From positions 81,683 to 145,682 of the forward strand of contig JADKHC010000012.1 of NCBI GenBank assembly GCA_016721945.1: a stretch of DNA of 64,000 nucleotides. Direction: 5' to 3'. This document shows positions 19,454 through 28,722 of this stretch, piece by piece; position 1 is the stretch's first letter; each line of letters begins with the position of its first letter. The translations under genes and the position numbers were made by a program. Under the pieces are notes generated by a model. That model did no database searches, had not been told where the DNA came from, and saw only the letters and a list, made by a program, of their open reading frames with translations. The DNA is from Verrucomicrobiota bacterium. GTDB taxonomy: Bacteria; Verrucomicrobiota; Verrucomicrobiia; Opitutales; Opitutaceae.

Positions 19454-19563
19454 TAAGCGCAAAAACGATGTAGTTGAGAGGGTGGAGCCCGTTGTCCCTA
19501 ACGGGCTGGTTCGGGAGCGGCTTCGATCAAGCACGATGGGGGCCTCGGGCTCCACCTTCTGTG
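19454..19563. repeat. GTGGAGCCCG element, uninterrupted copy A
   Basis: GGTGGAGCCCGTTGTCCCTA on the left and GGGCTCCACC on the right bracket a core that contains CTTCGATCAAGC. The same element occurs inverted at 37926-38090 and, interrupted by a MITE-like insertion, at 46848-47187. The outer left end (TAAGCGCAAAAACGATGTAG) is a degenerate form of the shared CTAAGCC...ACGAT end. The right end runs into the next gene. Confidence 0.75.
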
Positions 19564-19570
19564 CCCCGAC

Positions 19571-19897
19571 TTATTTCTTGAAGGTGCGGATGTAGGCGGT
19601 GAGGGCTTTGACGTCGTCGTCGGGGATATCGCTGAAGGCTTTCATCTTTTCTTTGCCGTCGACGGTGATGCCTTGCTTGATGGCTTTGGAAATTTCTTCG
19701 TCGCTCATGGCGGACTGGACGGTGGCGTCGGTGTAGTCCTTGAGTTTCAGTTTTGCGCCGATCTTGGTTTTGCCTGCGCCATCGGCTCCGTGGCACTTGG
19801 CGCATTGGCTGGTCCAGATTTCGGAAGCGGGCGCGGCGTAACTGATGGTGGTGCCGAGGGCGAGGAGGGCGGTGAGGGCGAGCGGGGTGATTTTCAT
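19571..19897 (-). CDS. Periplasmic monoheme cytochrome c
   Basis: The 108-residue protein has a signal peptide of about 21 residues (ending SYA-AP), one heme site CAKCH near residue 33, and a distal Met (MKAFSDI) that probably serves as sixth ligand. The C-terminal helix DDVKALTAYIRTFKK is typical of small class I cytochromes (c553/c6-like). It resembles its upstream neighbour closely, which suggests tandem duplication. It could shuttle electrons between the NapC/NirT-like protein and the octaheme lipoprotein. Confidence 0.9.
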   Translation of the reverse strand: MKITPLALTALLALGTTISYAAPASEIWTSQCAKCHGADGAGKTKIGAKLKLKDYTDATVQSAMSDEEISKAIKQGITVDGKEKMKAFSDIPDDDVKALTAYIRTFKK

Positions 19898-20035
19898 GGG
19901 AGCGAAAGGTTAGGGTTTGTGGGTGGTATTAGCTGGTTCGTTTAGTGAGAGTTAAAAAACCCGCGCCGTTCATGTGAACCTGCGCGGGGCGTAAAGCGAA
20001 TAGGCTTTGGTTGGGTACGGCGTCCAGCCGGGCAG

Positions 20036-20368
20036 CTACTTTTTCATCTGGCGGATGTATGCGACGAGGGCGGTGACATCCGTTGGCGTGAGGTCGTCCT
20101 TGAAGCCTTTCATCAGTTCTTTGCCGTCTTTGGTCGAACCTTCCAGGGTGACTTTAGCCAAGTGTTCATCGGTGAATTTCGCTTGGACGGCAGCGTCGGT
20201 GTAATCGAGGACTTTAAGTTTTTTGCCCATCTTCGTGCTGCCGGAGCCGTCGGCGGCGTGGCATTTGGCGCAGAGTTGATCCCAGTTTTCCTTGGCGTCG
20301 GCGGCGAAGGCGGAAGTGGCGGCGAGTAGGGCGGTGCCGACAAGAGCGGTTGTGAGCGTTTTTTTCAT
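20036..20368 (-). CDS. Periplasmic monoheme cytochrome c, paralogue
   Basis: The start at 20368 gives a clean signal peptide (KK, hydrophobic core, AFA-AD); the longer frame up to 20470 overlaps the barrel gene and has no export signal in front. The 110-residue product has CAKCH near residue 33, the distal-Met region ELMKGFKDDLTP and a C-terminal DVTALVAYIRQMKK helix. It matches the cytochrome at 19571-19897 along its length, so the two probably arose by duplication and may differ in redox potential. Confidence 0.9.
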   Translation of the reverse strand: MKKTLTTALVGTALLAATSAFAADAKENWDQLCAKCHAADGSGSTKMGKKLKVLDYTDAAVQAKFTDEHLAKVTLEGSTKDGKELMKGFKDDLTPTDVTALVAYIRQMKK

Positions 20369-20408
20369 AACAGGCGCGGTTGATTTAGGGCGGTTAAAGC
20401 GGTTCGTT

Positions 20409-22640
20409 TTAGAAAGCCTGCTGGAGCGAGACGTAGGCGACGCGAGCGGTGTAATCGGTGTTGCCGCCACTGGTGTCGTTGCGGCTGCTGAGGTAGCCGA
20501 CTTTGAGCTCGGCCAGCAGCTTGTCGGTGAGTTTGCGCTTAACGGCTACGGTGGCCGTGTAGTTTTTCGCACCAGCGCCGTAGGGCTGTGTGATCCAAGT
20601 TTCTGACTTGAAGTTGTCGGCTCTGTAATGGGTGTACTGGAATTCGGCGTTGGTGACTTTGTCGACGACGAAGCCGATCAGGAGGCTGGCGTTCCAGTAG
20701 TTGTTATCGGCGTTGCGAATCACATCGTTGCCTCTACCGCCTGCCTTGGGGTAAGCGGTCTGCATCGTGTCGAAGGCGATGTTCAGATTGGCTTGCAGGT
20801 AGACCTGCTTGACTGGAGTCCAGTCGATCGTCTCTGAGATTTGGCGGCTTATGCTGTCAGCAGTTTCATAACTCGCGTAGCGGGTAAAACTGCTGGTGGC
20901 GGCCACTACAGGAGTGCCAACTGCGCCGAGGTCCATCTTGCCGGCTTGATAGACGTAGCGTGTCGTGCTGGTGAGTGTCGGTAGAATCTTGACCGTGGCG
21001 CTCAGGCGGGTGCCGCTGTACCTGGAGCCGAGAATAAACTGGCTCTTATCAGTGGGTGCCGTGGAAACGTTAGCGTTAAAACTATTACGATGGTTTTTGT
21101 AGAAGGTCTCAATCCGGCCCGTGAAATTACTATTAGGTATCCAATTTGCCCCTACGGTGTAGTTGCCGTGATTTTCGGTCACATCTGCATTGGTGAGCAA
21201 ATTCGTAGACGTACGATAGGCAGTATTTTCGGTGCCGGGTACATGCCGGTAGTCGGCGGAACCGTACATCGAGACGTCCTTCATGCCGGTGTAGCGGACA
21301 CTCAATTCGGGAATCCATGCTAGTTCGGTAATCTTGGAAGCATTCGAATAGCCGAGGCTGTTATTAGTGACCACGCCGGTCGTCTGGTTGACGAGATACT
21401 GGTTGTAGGTGAGGGCGTCGTCGCTCTGGGTATAAAGATCTTCAACCTTGAGCGCAGTCTCGATGAACAAGGTGTCGACCACTTTGACGTCCACGCCGAC
21501 GTTTGCCGTCAATCTTTTCGAACGTGAGCCCCCCGTGAAATCTTGATATGAACCTGGAGCGCGACCACCCGTCGCATAGCCGCCGTATTGTTGCACAACA
21601 CTATAGCTGGCGATGGTTCCTACGGCGATGCTGGTAGTGAGGGGGCGCGAGCCAGTGAAGTCGGTCGTCGAGTGTTGATAACTGACGCCAGCAAAAGCGG
21701 TGATGTCATCGCTTAAAACTGTTTCCGCTTTGACGAGAAAGGTGAGGGCATTGGTCTTCACTCCCTGGGTATGATAACCGTTGATGGCGTTGCTGCCTTG
21801 GCTCCATAACCAGAAGGCGGGCGCAGCGCCGCCAGCGGGTCTTGCCTCGCCTGGGTACTTGTTGAGATAGCGGGTATCCACATTGTCGATGGTTTCTCCG
21901 ATCACGCTACCTTGAACCGTGGTTTTGCCGAAGGTGTGCTTGATCGTGCCCTCAAGAGTCTGGCGCTTCTCATCCAGATCGATGTAGCTGGCGATGATCT
22001 TGCGATTTGCCGCAACGGGGTTGTTAGCGTTGACCGAGGAGATCGGGATCCCGGTGTTGCTGGTATCGCCCCAGATGGTAGAATCTTTCGTGCCGTCGCG
22101 TGTTTCGTGGGTATAGCGCACGGTTAGGGTCGGCAGGTTCGGCAGTGTGAGGCTGGCCTGTGCCCAGAGCTTCGAGCGATCTACGTGAAGATCTTGGTTT
22201 ACGAGCGGGAACCAGGCTTTATTGCTTGGGAAAAATCCACCGATGCCGTCGTAATAAGTGCGGAATCTGGAGTAACCGGCATCGACCGAACCGAATTCGT
22301 TTTTCGAAACGTTGATATGTGCGAGGTAATCCGCGTTGCCGACAAGGGCATGGCCGTCGGCTTTGATTTCGAAATCATGCTTCAAGCTCTTCCCGAATCG
22401 GAAATCCTCGATGCCGCCGAAGCCGTTTTTGGCGGTCCAGTTTTTGGCTTGGAAGGCTGCTTCGTCGCCGCTGACTCCATTATACTGGCCTGAGATGGTG
22501 ATATAGTTTTCGGCTGGGGCGAACGGATCTTTTTCGCTGGAAGCAGGCTTAGCCGTATCGGCCGCGTGTACCGACGTCAGGGCCAGTAAGGTGCTAGCTG
22601 CGAGGCCGGAAGAGGAGCGGAGAATCATTTGGGTATTCAT
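20409..22640 (-). CDS. MtrB/PioB-like outer-membrane beta-barrel
   Basis: The start at 22640 opens on a signal peptide (about 26 residues, ending VHA-AD). The mature protein of about 715 residues has alternating strands throughout, many Tyr-x-Tyr or aromatic turns, and a terminal aromatic-rich strand ending in Phe (AYVSLQQAF), as expected for a barrel inserted by BAM. TVRYTHETRDGTKDSTIWGD resembles the MtrB/PioB family. In known systems this barrel sheathes a multiheme cytochrome to make an outer-membrane electron conduit. Its immediate upstream neighbour is an octaheme lipoprotein, which supports that reading. I see no CXXC pair like that of Shewanella MtrB. Confidence 0.82.
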   Translation of the reverse strand: MNTQMILRSSSGLAASTLLALTSVHAADTAKPASSEKDPFAPAENYITISGQYNGVSGDEAAFQAKNWTAKNGFGGIEDFRFGKSLKHDFEIKADGHALVGNADYLAHINVSKNEFGSVDAGYSRFRTYYDGIGGFFPSNKAWFPLVNQDLHVDRSKLWAQASLTLPNLPTLTVRYTHETRDGTKDSTIWGDTSNTGIPISSVNANNPVAANRKIIASYIDLDEKRQTLEGTIKHTFGKTTVQGSVIGETIDNVDTRYLNKYPGEARPAGGAAPAFWLWSQGSNAINGYHTQGVKTNALTFLVKAETVLSDDITAFAGVSYQHSTTDFTGSRPLTTSIAVGTIASYSVVQQYGGYATGGRAPGSYQDFTGGSRSKRLTANVGVDVKVVDTLFIETALKVEDLYTQSDDALTYNQYLVNQTTGVVTNNSLGYSNASKITELAWIPELSVRYTGMKDVSMYGSADYRHVPGTENTAYRTSTNLLTNADVTENHGNYTVGANWIPNSNFTGRIETFYKNHRNSFNANVSTAPTDKSQFILGSRYSGTRLSATVKILPTLTSTTRYVYQAGKMDLGAVGTPVVAATSSFTRYASYETADSISRQISETIDWTPVKQVYLQANLNIAFDTMQTAYPKAGGRGNDVIRNADNNYWNASLLIGFVVDKVTNAEFQYTHYRADNFKSETWITQPYGAGAKNYTATVAVKRKLTDKLLAELKVGYLSSRNDTSGGNTDYTARVAYVSLQQAF

Positions 22641-22660
22641 ATGCAGATCGTCCGGAGGGG

Positions 22661-23449
22661 TTAGTAGCGGAGGGGTTTGCTGACATTCGAGCCGTGAACT
22701 GCCTCGTGGCAGCCAGAGACCCAGCAAGTACCGTTTTGCATACGAGTGCGGTGATCTTCACCACCAGCGATAATGGTGGCATTGCCGTCAACTGCTGGAT
22801 GTTGGAGGTGGCACTTGAGGCAGAGATTAGAATCGCGCTGAACAAGCATCTTTTGGTTCACCGTGCCGTGTGGGTTATGGCAGGTGGTACAGCCTTCACG
22901 CATGGCGTTATGCTCGAAAACAAAAGGTCCCTTTTGTGCGGTGTGACACTCGGTGCAGGTTTCTTTCTCACTCGTGAGATGGCCTGCGCCACCTTTGATC
23001 GCCTTGCCTTTGTGCGGATCGTGGCACTCGGTGCAGGTCATTTTGCCAGACATGACCGGATGGCTGTTCGGCAGGCTGAACTCACCGCGCTTGTCGAGAT
23101 GACACTGGAAGCAGGCCTCGGGCGATTTGCCGGGGTTCACGATGGAGCCCATGCCGCCGCCCGCTTGAACATGCGTGCTGCCTGGACCGTGACAGCTCTC
23201 GCAGCCGAGGCCCTTGGCGTTTTCGCCCTGGACCTTGAGCTTGGCGTGCGTGGAGTGTTCGAAGCCCTTGACGGTTTCCTCGTGGCATTGCGCACACTCT
23301 TTATCTCCGACGAAGGAGGCGCCCGCGATGTGCGGAGGCGCAACGATCGCGCGATCAACCATGGTGCAGGAAATCAGGAGAACGGCCCACAGGGAGACGC
23401 CTCCGAACAAAAATGTATTCTTAGACCAACTACGCGGTTTGGTGATCAT
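22661..23449 (-). CDS. Octaheme c-type cytochrome lipoprotein, MtrA/DmsE-like
   Basis: The start at 23449 is chosen because it gives a 27-residue lipoprotein signal with lipobox LISC; an in-frame ATG at 23548 would add 33 polar residues before it. The mature protein carries seven CXXCH sites (CAQCH, CESCH, CFQCH, CTECH twice, CTTCH, CLKCH) and one C-terminal CX4CH (CWVSGCH), so eight hemes in about 235 residues. The CTECHDPH and CTTCHNPH blocks are doubled-CXXCH/DmsE-type. MtrA-like proteins usually have ten hemes, so this one is shorter. It is first in the cluster and is followed directly by the barrel gene. Confidence 0.87.
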   Translation of the reverse strand: MITKPRSWSKNTFLFGGVSLWAVLLISCTMVDRAIVAPPHIAGASFVGDKECAQCHEETVKGFEHSTHAKLKVQGENAKGLGCESCHGPGSTHVQAGGGMGSIVNPGKSPEACFQCHLDKRGEFSLPNSHPVMSGKMTCTECHDPHKGKAIKGGAGHLTSEKETCTECHTAQKGPFVFEHNAMREGCTTCHNPHGTVNQKMLVQRDSNLCLKCHLQHPAVDGNATIIAGGEDHRTRMQNGTCWVSGCHEAVHGSNVSKPLRY

Positions 23450-23592
23450 GGTAGGTTCGGCTTGGGGTGAAGAGTGACGTGGGTCTGTCGCTCCTGAGCT
23501 GTTTTCTTGCGCTGAGCTTGGCAATAAATCCGTCTCTTGGCTGCTCATTTCTTGCCATAGTAAGCGGCAATAAAGGAATATAATAGGGCGTC

Positions 23593-23687
23593 TTTACAAA
23601 AGGCGTATAGGGTAAATTGCCCTGTTTACAAATGGGTTACCTTGAGTGCGACACCGTGTAGTACAGCTTATGGGGTAGCTTTACAAA
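23593..23687. promoter_or_regulatory. Three TTTACAAA direct repeats upstream of the cytochrome cluster
   Basis: TTTACAAA occurs at 23593-23600, 23625-23632 and 23680-23687, spaced 32 and 55 bp, within the 240-bp gap between the efflux pump end and the octaheme gene start. The spacing is close to three and five helical turns. This could be a regulator binding array for the cytochrome genes. No regulator is identified. Confidence 0.35.
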
Positions 23688-23790
23688 TTATGGGGCTTCC
23701 GGAATTTCGAATTTATCAACCAACATATACCTTCGGCCGAACGCCATCAGGCTTGAGCCAAAACTTGGCGAATTGGCTCAAGCAATCTGT

Positions 23791-26700
23791 TTATCCACTG
23801 TTTTTCAGCCGCCGTTCCCGCAACCAGGCGAAAATTACGGGCGTAACTATCAGTATATGCACAAGGCTCGAAAGCATGCCGCCCACGACAGGTGCGGCCA
23901 GGGGCTGCATGACTTCGATGCCCGTGCGCTGGCTCCAAAAGATGGGCAACAAGGAGGCGACGGTTGTCGCGACGGTCATCACTTTGGGGCGGAGGCGGAG
24001 GCGGGCGCCGGACTTGATGGCATCGATTAGTTCGGCGTGGTTGAGTTCGCGCCCGAGCTCAGCGCGTTTTTTGGCCACGGCTTCTTCGAGATACACGACC
24101 ATTACGACACCGGTCTGGATCGCTGTGCCGAACAGGGCAATGTAGCCAACCCAGACCGCGACGCTGAAATTGAACCCCATGTAATATTGTAGCAATACGC
24201 CTCCAGTGAGCGCGAAAGGCACGGCGAGGATGACGTGGGCCGCCTCGGCGATGGAATGGAAAGTGATCACGAGCAGCCCGAAGATGATCAGCAGTACGAC
24301 CGGGAAAACGATTTTTAGCGTTTCGCGCGCGCGGATTTGGTTCTCGTATTGGCCACTGTATTCGATGGTCATGCCGGGATCGAGTTTCAGTTCCTTGGCA
24401 ACGTGCTCCTTGACCTCGTCGACGAAGCCACCGAGATCGCGCTCGTGCACATTGGCCTGCACGAACACGCGCAAGCGGCCGTTCTCGCTGGCAATTTCGT
24501 TGGGGCCGATCACGCGCTTGATTTCGGCGAGCTGTCTCAAGGGAACGTGCGGGCCGGAGGGAGTCGGGATGTGCAGATCGCCCAATTTTTCGATGTCGTC
24601 GCGATCTTCGCGGTCGAGTCGAACCTGGATCGGCCAACGTTCACGACCTTTTATCGTCGTGGTGACGGTGGTGCCGCCGAGTCCGGTTTCGACGTAGCGG
24701 AAAAGGTCGGCAATGCGCAGGCCGTAGCGGCCCATCGCGGCGCGGTTTGCCTCTAGCTCAAGGTACGGTTTTCCCTGTACGCGCGAGGGAGCGACGCCGG
24801 TGGCGCCGGAAATACGGGTGATGATGCGCTCCAGTTCAAAGGCTTTTTTCTGCAAAGCATCGAGGTTATCGCCGAAGATCTTCACTCCAACCTGGGCGCG
24901 AATGCCTGTACTTGTCATCAGGATACGGTTCTCGATCGGTTGGAGAAATCCAGGAACGTAGCCGGGCACCAGGGTGAGGCGTTCGATCAGCTCGCCGATG
25001 ATCTGTTGCTTGGTCACGCCAGGTCGCCAATCTTTCTGCGGCTTTAGCATGATGGTCGTTTCGATCATCTCGATAGGAGCTGGATCGGTCGCGGTTTCGG
25101 AGCGCCCGAGCTTGCCGCCGACGGAAACCACTTCCGGGTGCTGGCTGATGACTTTGTCCTGCCAGGCCATGATGCGCTTTACTTCGGTGAGTGAGGTCGC
25201 GGGCAAAAGCACGGGCATAAAGAGCAGCGAACCTTCTTCGAGCGTGGGCATGAACTCGCTACCAAACCCACGCGTGATCCGCGCGGGGAATTTCCACTCC
25301 CAACGTTCAAACGCCAAATTGACTGAGCGAGGAACACCAAATGCTATCACTAAGCAAACACTCAGAAGTGTAAAGGCGAGTGCGAGCACGGTTTTGCGAT
25401 GCGTCAGCGCCCAGTCGAGTGCCGGGTTGTAGGCCTTCAGTAGAAACTTCATCAACCAGTTTTCGTGTTCGGGTTTGAAAGGGCCGCGTATGAGTAGCGT
25501 GCAAAAAACCGGCACTGCGGTGATCGCGAGAATCGTCGCACCGAGCAGGGCGAATGACTTTGTGTAGGCGAGCGGATGGAAGAGTTTCCCTTCCTGGCCG
25601 CTGAGCAAAAACACCGGCACGAAGGCAAGAATGATGATCGCCATCGAGAAAAACATCGGACGGCCGACCTGCGTCGCGGCGTCGAGCGTTTGCTTGAATG
25701 TCTCGGCTGCGGTGAGGCGTCGCTTCAAATGTTCCTCGGCGATTTCACAATGACGGATGACATTTTCCGTCATCACGATGCCGGCGTCCACGAGCACACC
25801 GATCGAGATGGCGATGCCGGTCAGCGACATGATGTGCGACGGAATGCCGAACTCTTTCATAAGGATAAAAGAGATCAGAATCGACGCTGGCAGTGGAAGC
25901 GTGACGATCAAGATGCTGCGGAAGTGGAAAAGGAAAAGGATGTGCGCGAGCGTAACGAGAATGATTTCCTCGGTGAGCGCGTGTTTGAGCGTGTCGATCG
26001 CTCGCTCGATCAGGTCGCTGCGGTCGTAGAACGACGCGATCGTGACGCCCTTGGGTAGGCCTGGGGCGATGGCGGCGAGCTTGGCCTTTACGTCGTTGAT
26101 GACCTTGTATGCGTTTTCTCCATACCGCATCACAACAATGCCGCCAACGACCTCGCGACCGTTGATATCGAGTGTGCCACGACGAAAATCGCCGCCAATC
26201 TGCACACGGGCGACATCGCGCAAGTAGAGCGGCGTGCCGTTGCGCGGCATGAGCGGAACGGTTTCCAGATCGTTGGGCGATTGCACCAGGCCAACGCCGC
26301 GCACGATGAACTCGGCACCGTTTTCTTCGATGGTTTTGCCGCCGACATTTGCATTGCTGGCTGCGAGTGCATCCATCACTTCGCCGAGCGGCACGCCGAA
26401 CTGTTTTAGTTTAAGTGACGAGACCTCGACTTGGTATTGGCGCACGAAGCCACCGATGCTGCCGACCTCGGCGACACCGGGAACGGCGGCGAGTTGATAG
26501 CGGACAAACGTATCCTGGAGTGTGCGCAGCGCGCCGAGGTCCTGCTGGCCGGATTCGTCCTTTAGGTAGTATTGGTAAACCCAGCCCAGACCGGTGGCGT
26601 CGGGTCCGAGGCGAGCAGTGATTCCCTCTGGCAGAAGGTTCCCTAGCGAATTGAGGCGTTCGAGCACGCGGGTGCGGGCGAAGTAGTTTTCGATTTTGTC

Positions 26701-26994
26701 GTCGAAGATGACGGTGAGAAACGAAAACCCGAACATCGATGTGGCGCGCACGGTCTTGACTCCGGCGAGGCCTTGCATCGACACGGAGAGCGGGTAGGTG
26801 ATCTGGTCCTCGACCTCCTGCGGCGAGCGACCGGGCCAGTCCGCGTAAACGATGACTTGGTTTTCCGAAAGGTCGGGGATCGCATCGATTGGAATCGTGC
26901 GCAGTGCGAACGCGCCCCACGCGCAGAGCGCGATGAATGCGCTTAGGACGAGAAAGCGGTTGTGCAGCGACCAGGTGATTATGCGATTTACCAT
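23791..26994 (-). CDS. cusA: Heavy-metal RND efflux pump, CusA/CzcA type
   Basis: The 1067-residue inner-membrane RND transporter belongs to the heavy-metal (HME) branch. It starts with a first helix at residues about 9-30, then the periplasmic porter domain beginning DLSENQVIVYADWPGRSPQEVEDQITYPL (shortened here), a signature of CusA/CzcA. Two blocks of membrane helices surround IAISIGVLVDAGIVMTENV, which has the acidic residue used in proton relay. It would drive export of Cu/Ag or another divalent metal through an adaptor and an outer-membrane channel. The adaptor gene is immediately upstream; no TolC-like channel gene is seen in the window. Confidence 0.9.
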   Translation of the reverse strand: MVNRIITWSLHNRFLVLSAFIALCAWGAFALRTIPIDAIPDLSENQVIVYADWPGRSPQEVEDQITYPLSVSMQGLAGVKTVRATSMFGFSFLTVIFDDKIENYFARTRVLERLNSLGNLLPEGITARLGPDATGLGWVYQYYLKDESGQQDLGALRTLQDTFVRYQLAAVPGVAEVGSIGGFVRQYQVEVSSLKLKQFGVPLGEVMDALAASNANVGGKTIEENGAEFIVRGVGLVQSPNDLETVPLMPRNGTPLYLRDVARVQIGGDFRRGTLDINGREVVGGIVVMRYGENAYKVINDVKAKLAAIAPGLPKGVTIASFYDRSDLIERAIDTLKHALTEEIILVTLAHILFLFHFRSILIVTLPLPASILISFILMKEFGIPSHIMSLTGIAISIGVLVDAGIVMTENVIRHCEIAEEHLKRRLTAAETFKQTLDAATQVGRPMFFSMAIIILAFVPVFLLSGQEGKLFHPLAYTKSFALLGATILAITAVPVFCTLLIRGPFKPEHENWLMKFLLKAYNPALDWALTHRKTVLALAFTLLSVCLVIAFGVPRSVNLAFERWEWKFPARITRGFGSEFMPTLEEGSLLFMPVLLPATSLTEVKRIMAWQDKVISQHPEVVSVGGKLGRSETATDPAPIEMIETTIMLKPQKDWRPGVTKQQIIGELIERLTLVPGYVPGFLQPIENRILMTSTGIRAQVGVKIFGDNLDALQKKAFELERIITRISGATGVAPSRVQGKPYLELEANRAAMGRYGLRIADLFRYVETGLGGTTVTTTIKGRERWPIQVRLDREDRDDIEKLGDLHIPTPSGPHVPLRQLAEIKRVIGPNEIASENGRLRVFVQANVHERDLGGFVDEVKEHVAKELKLDPGMTIEYSGQYENQIRARETLKIVFPVVLLIIFGLLVITFHSIAEAAHVILAVPFALTGGVLLQYYMGFNFSVAVWVGYIALFGTAIQTGVVMVVYLEEAVAKKRAELGRELNHAELIDAIKSGARLRLRPKVMTVATTVASLLPIFWSQRTGIEVMQPLAAPVVGGMLSSLVHILIVTPVIFAWLRERRLKNSG

Positions 26995-27072
26995 TGGCTA
27001 TCGCTTATTGAAGATTGCTTATGGATCGGCATGCGGCTGAGCGATGGGCGATAGAAAATATCCAATAAGCAT

Positions 27073-28722
27073 TCACTTTATTTCCTCGCCGCAGTCCGGC
27101 ATGGCGGAGCCGAAGAAGGGATTGTGCAGTGGCTCGCTCCGCTGGAGCCAGCGGCCGGTGCCGAGCACGGGCGTCATCGGGCATTGGTAGATTTTTATCG
27201 CACCTGAGTGGTGGAGGTGCGCTGCTTTCGCGAGGTCCGCGATGGCGGTGCTGAACTCTTCGTAAGTGCTGCGTGCAGTCTTGATATCAGGGCCGGACTT
27301 CAAGCCCTCGGCAAATTGGGCGAGCGGGCCTTTGGCGGCATCTGGAAAAGCGGCGACGTAGGCTGCGAATGCGTTCTGTAGCGCTGGCAATTGTTTCTGG
27401 TAGCGCGCGAGGTCATCGCTGGCGAGGGCGTCGGCAGCGTCGGCGGTTGCGAGGACGAGCGGTTTGAGGGTCTCGATGTCGGCGTCGTGCGATTCGGGTG
27501 ATGGTGTTGGTATATCGCCACTGGCGCTGTGTGCGAGTTGGGCCTGGCCGTCGAGCAGGAGTGCTCCTTGAGTTACGACATATTCGCCTTCGCGAAGGCC
27601 GCTGCGGACCTCGTAGAAGTCGTCGCCGACGCGACCGAGTTCGAGCGTGCGTGGTTCATACGTGCCGCCGTTTTTGTCGACGTAGACCTGGGGCTTGGCT
27701 TGCGTATGGAGAATGGCACTACGCGGCACGAGCAGGACTTCGTCGGTTGCGATTTGCACGCGACCAGTGGCGGTTGCGCGGTGCAGGAGTTTGCGGTCAG
27801 GGTTGTCGAGGACAACGCGGACGCGCGCGGTACGGGTCGACTCGTTGAGATTTGGATCTATAAAAGTGATCGGTGCGATGAGTCCACTGCCGGGAATTGA
27901 GGGCGAGGAGACCTCGACGGATTGACCAACATGCAGCCATGCAAGGTCGGCTTCGTAGGCGTAGAAGATAAACCAGAGGTGGGAGAAATCGCCGAGTTCG
28001 AAGAGCTTGTCGTGAGTCTCCACGTATTGCCCTTCATAGGCAGCACGAGTGATGATTGTGCCGCCGTACGACGCATGAACGGTGATCGTGGCGGTTGGCT
28101 GGCCGGTTTCTTCCAGTTGGGTTATTTCTTCCGGCAGCAGCCCCATGGCGAGAAGCCGTTCGCGCGACTCTGCGCGTTCGGACGCCGTGTAGCCCGAGGG
28201 GCCGGCACGCATGCGTTCGATGTAGACCCGTTGAGCAGTTTGGATCTCGGGACTGTATAGGGTCGCGAGTGGTGCACCGGCTGCAACTTGGGTGCCGACT
28301 TGATTGACGAAGAGCTTCTCAATGCGACCGGCGACGTGAGCTGAGACGATGCGATGAAGCGTTTCATCGTCGTCGACCACTCCGGTGACGCGCAGCGTTT
28401 TGAACAGCGGGCCGCGTCGCACTTCGCTTGTCTGCACGCCGATCACTGAAGACGTGGCGGGCGTGAGTGTGACGAGTCCTCCCTTCGCCTCGAAGCCTGC
28501 ATCGCCTTCGTAAATCGGGACCAAGTCCATGCCGCAGATCGTGCATTTGCCGGCCTGCTCCGATTTTATCCAGGGATGCATCGGACTCTGATAAAACTTC
28601 ACTTTGCGCGCGCTGGCGGTGGTAGATGGTTGTTGCGTTGAGCTGAATTTGCCTCCGACAAAAAACCCAACAGCACTGGCGAGCGCGATGACAAGAAGGA
28701 TGAATAAGGACTTGGGTTTCAT
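27073..28722 (-). CDS. cusB: RND periplasmic adaptor with heavy-metal-binding domain, CusB-like
   Basis: The start at 28722 gives one N-terminal membrane anchor (residues 5-24); the frame upstream to 29148 has no signal and overlaps the divergent promoter. Residues 44-70 form a heavy-metal-binding domain (YQSPMHP, then CTICGMDLVP). The HlyD-like hairpin, lipoyl and beta-barrel parts follow (VSAHVAGRIEKLFV, GTIITRAAYEGQYV). The C-terminal 140 residues look like a DUF3347-type helical domain, followed by another metal-site-like tail (YQCPM, then C near the end). It couples CusA to the outer membrane. Metal specificity between Cu/Ag and Co/Zn/Cd is uncertain. Confidence 0.88.
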   Translation of the reverse strand: MKPKSLFILLVIALASAVGFFVGGKFSSTQQPSTTASARKVKFYQSPMHPWIKSEQAGKCTICGMDLVPIYEGDAGFEAKGGLVTLTPATSSVIGVQTSEVRRGPLFKTLRVTGVVDDDETLHRIVSAHVAGRIEKLFVNQVGTQVAAGAPLATLYSPEIQTAQRVYIERMRAGPSGYTASERAESRERLLAMGLLPEEITQLEETGQPTATITVHASYGGTIITRAAYEGQYVETHDKLFELGDFSHLWFIFYAYEADLAWLHVGQSVEVSSPSIPGSGLIAPITFIDPNLNESTRTARVRVVLDNPDRKLLHRATATGRVQIATDEVLLVPRSAILHTQAKPQVYVDKNGGTYEPRTLELGRVGDDFYEVRSGLREGEYVVTQGALLLDGQAQLAHSASGDIPTPSPESHDADIETLKPLVLATADAADALASDDLARYQKQLPALQNAFAAYVAAFPDAAKGPLAQFAEGLKSGPDIKTARSTYEEFSTAIADLAKAAHLHHSGAIKIYQCPMTPVLGTGRWLQRSEPLHNPFFGSAMPDCGEEIK

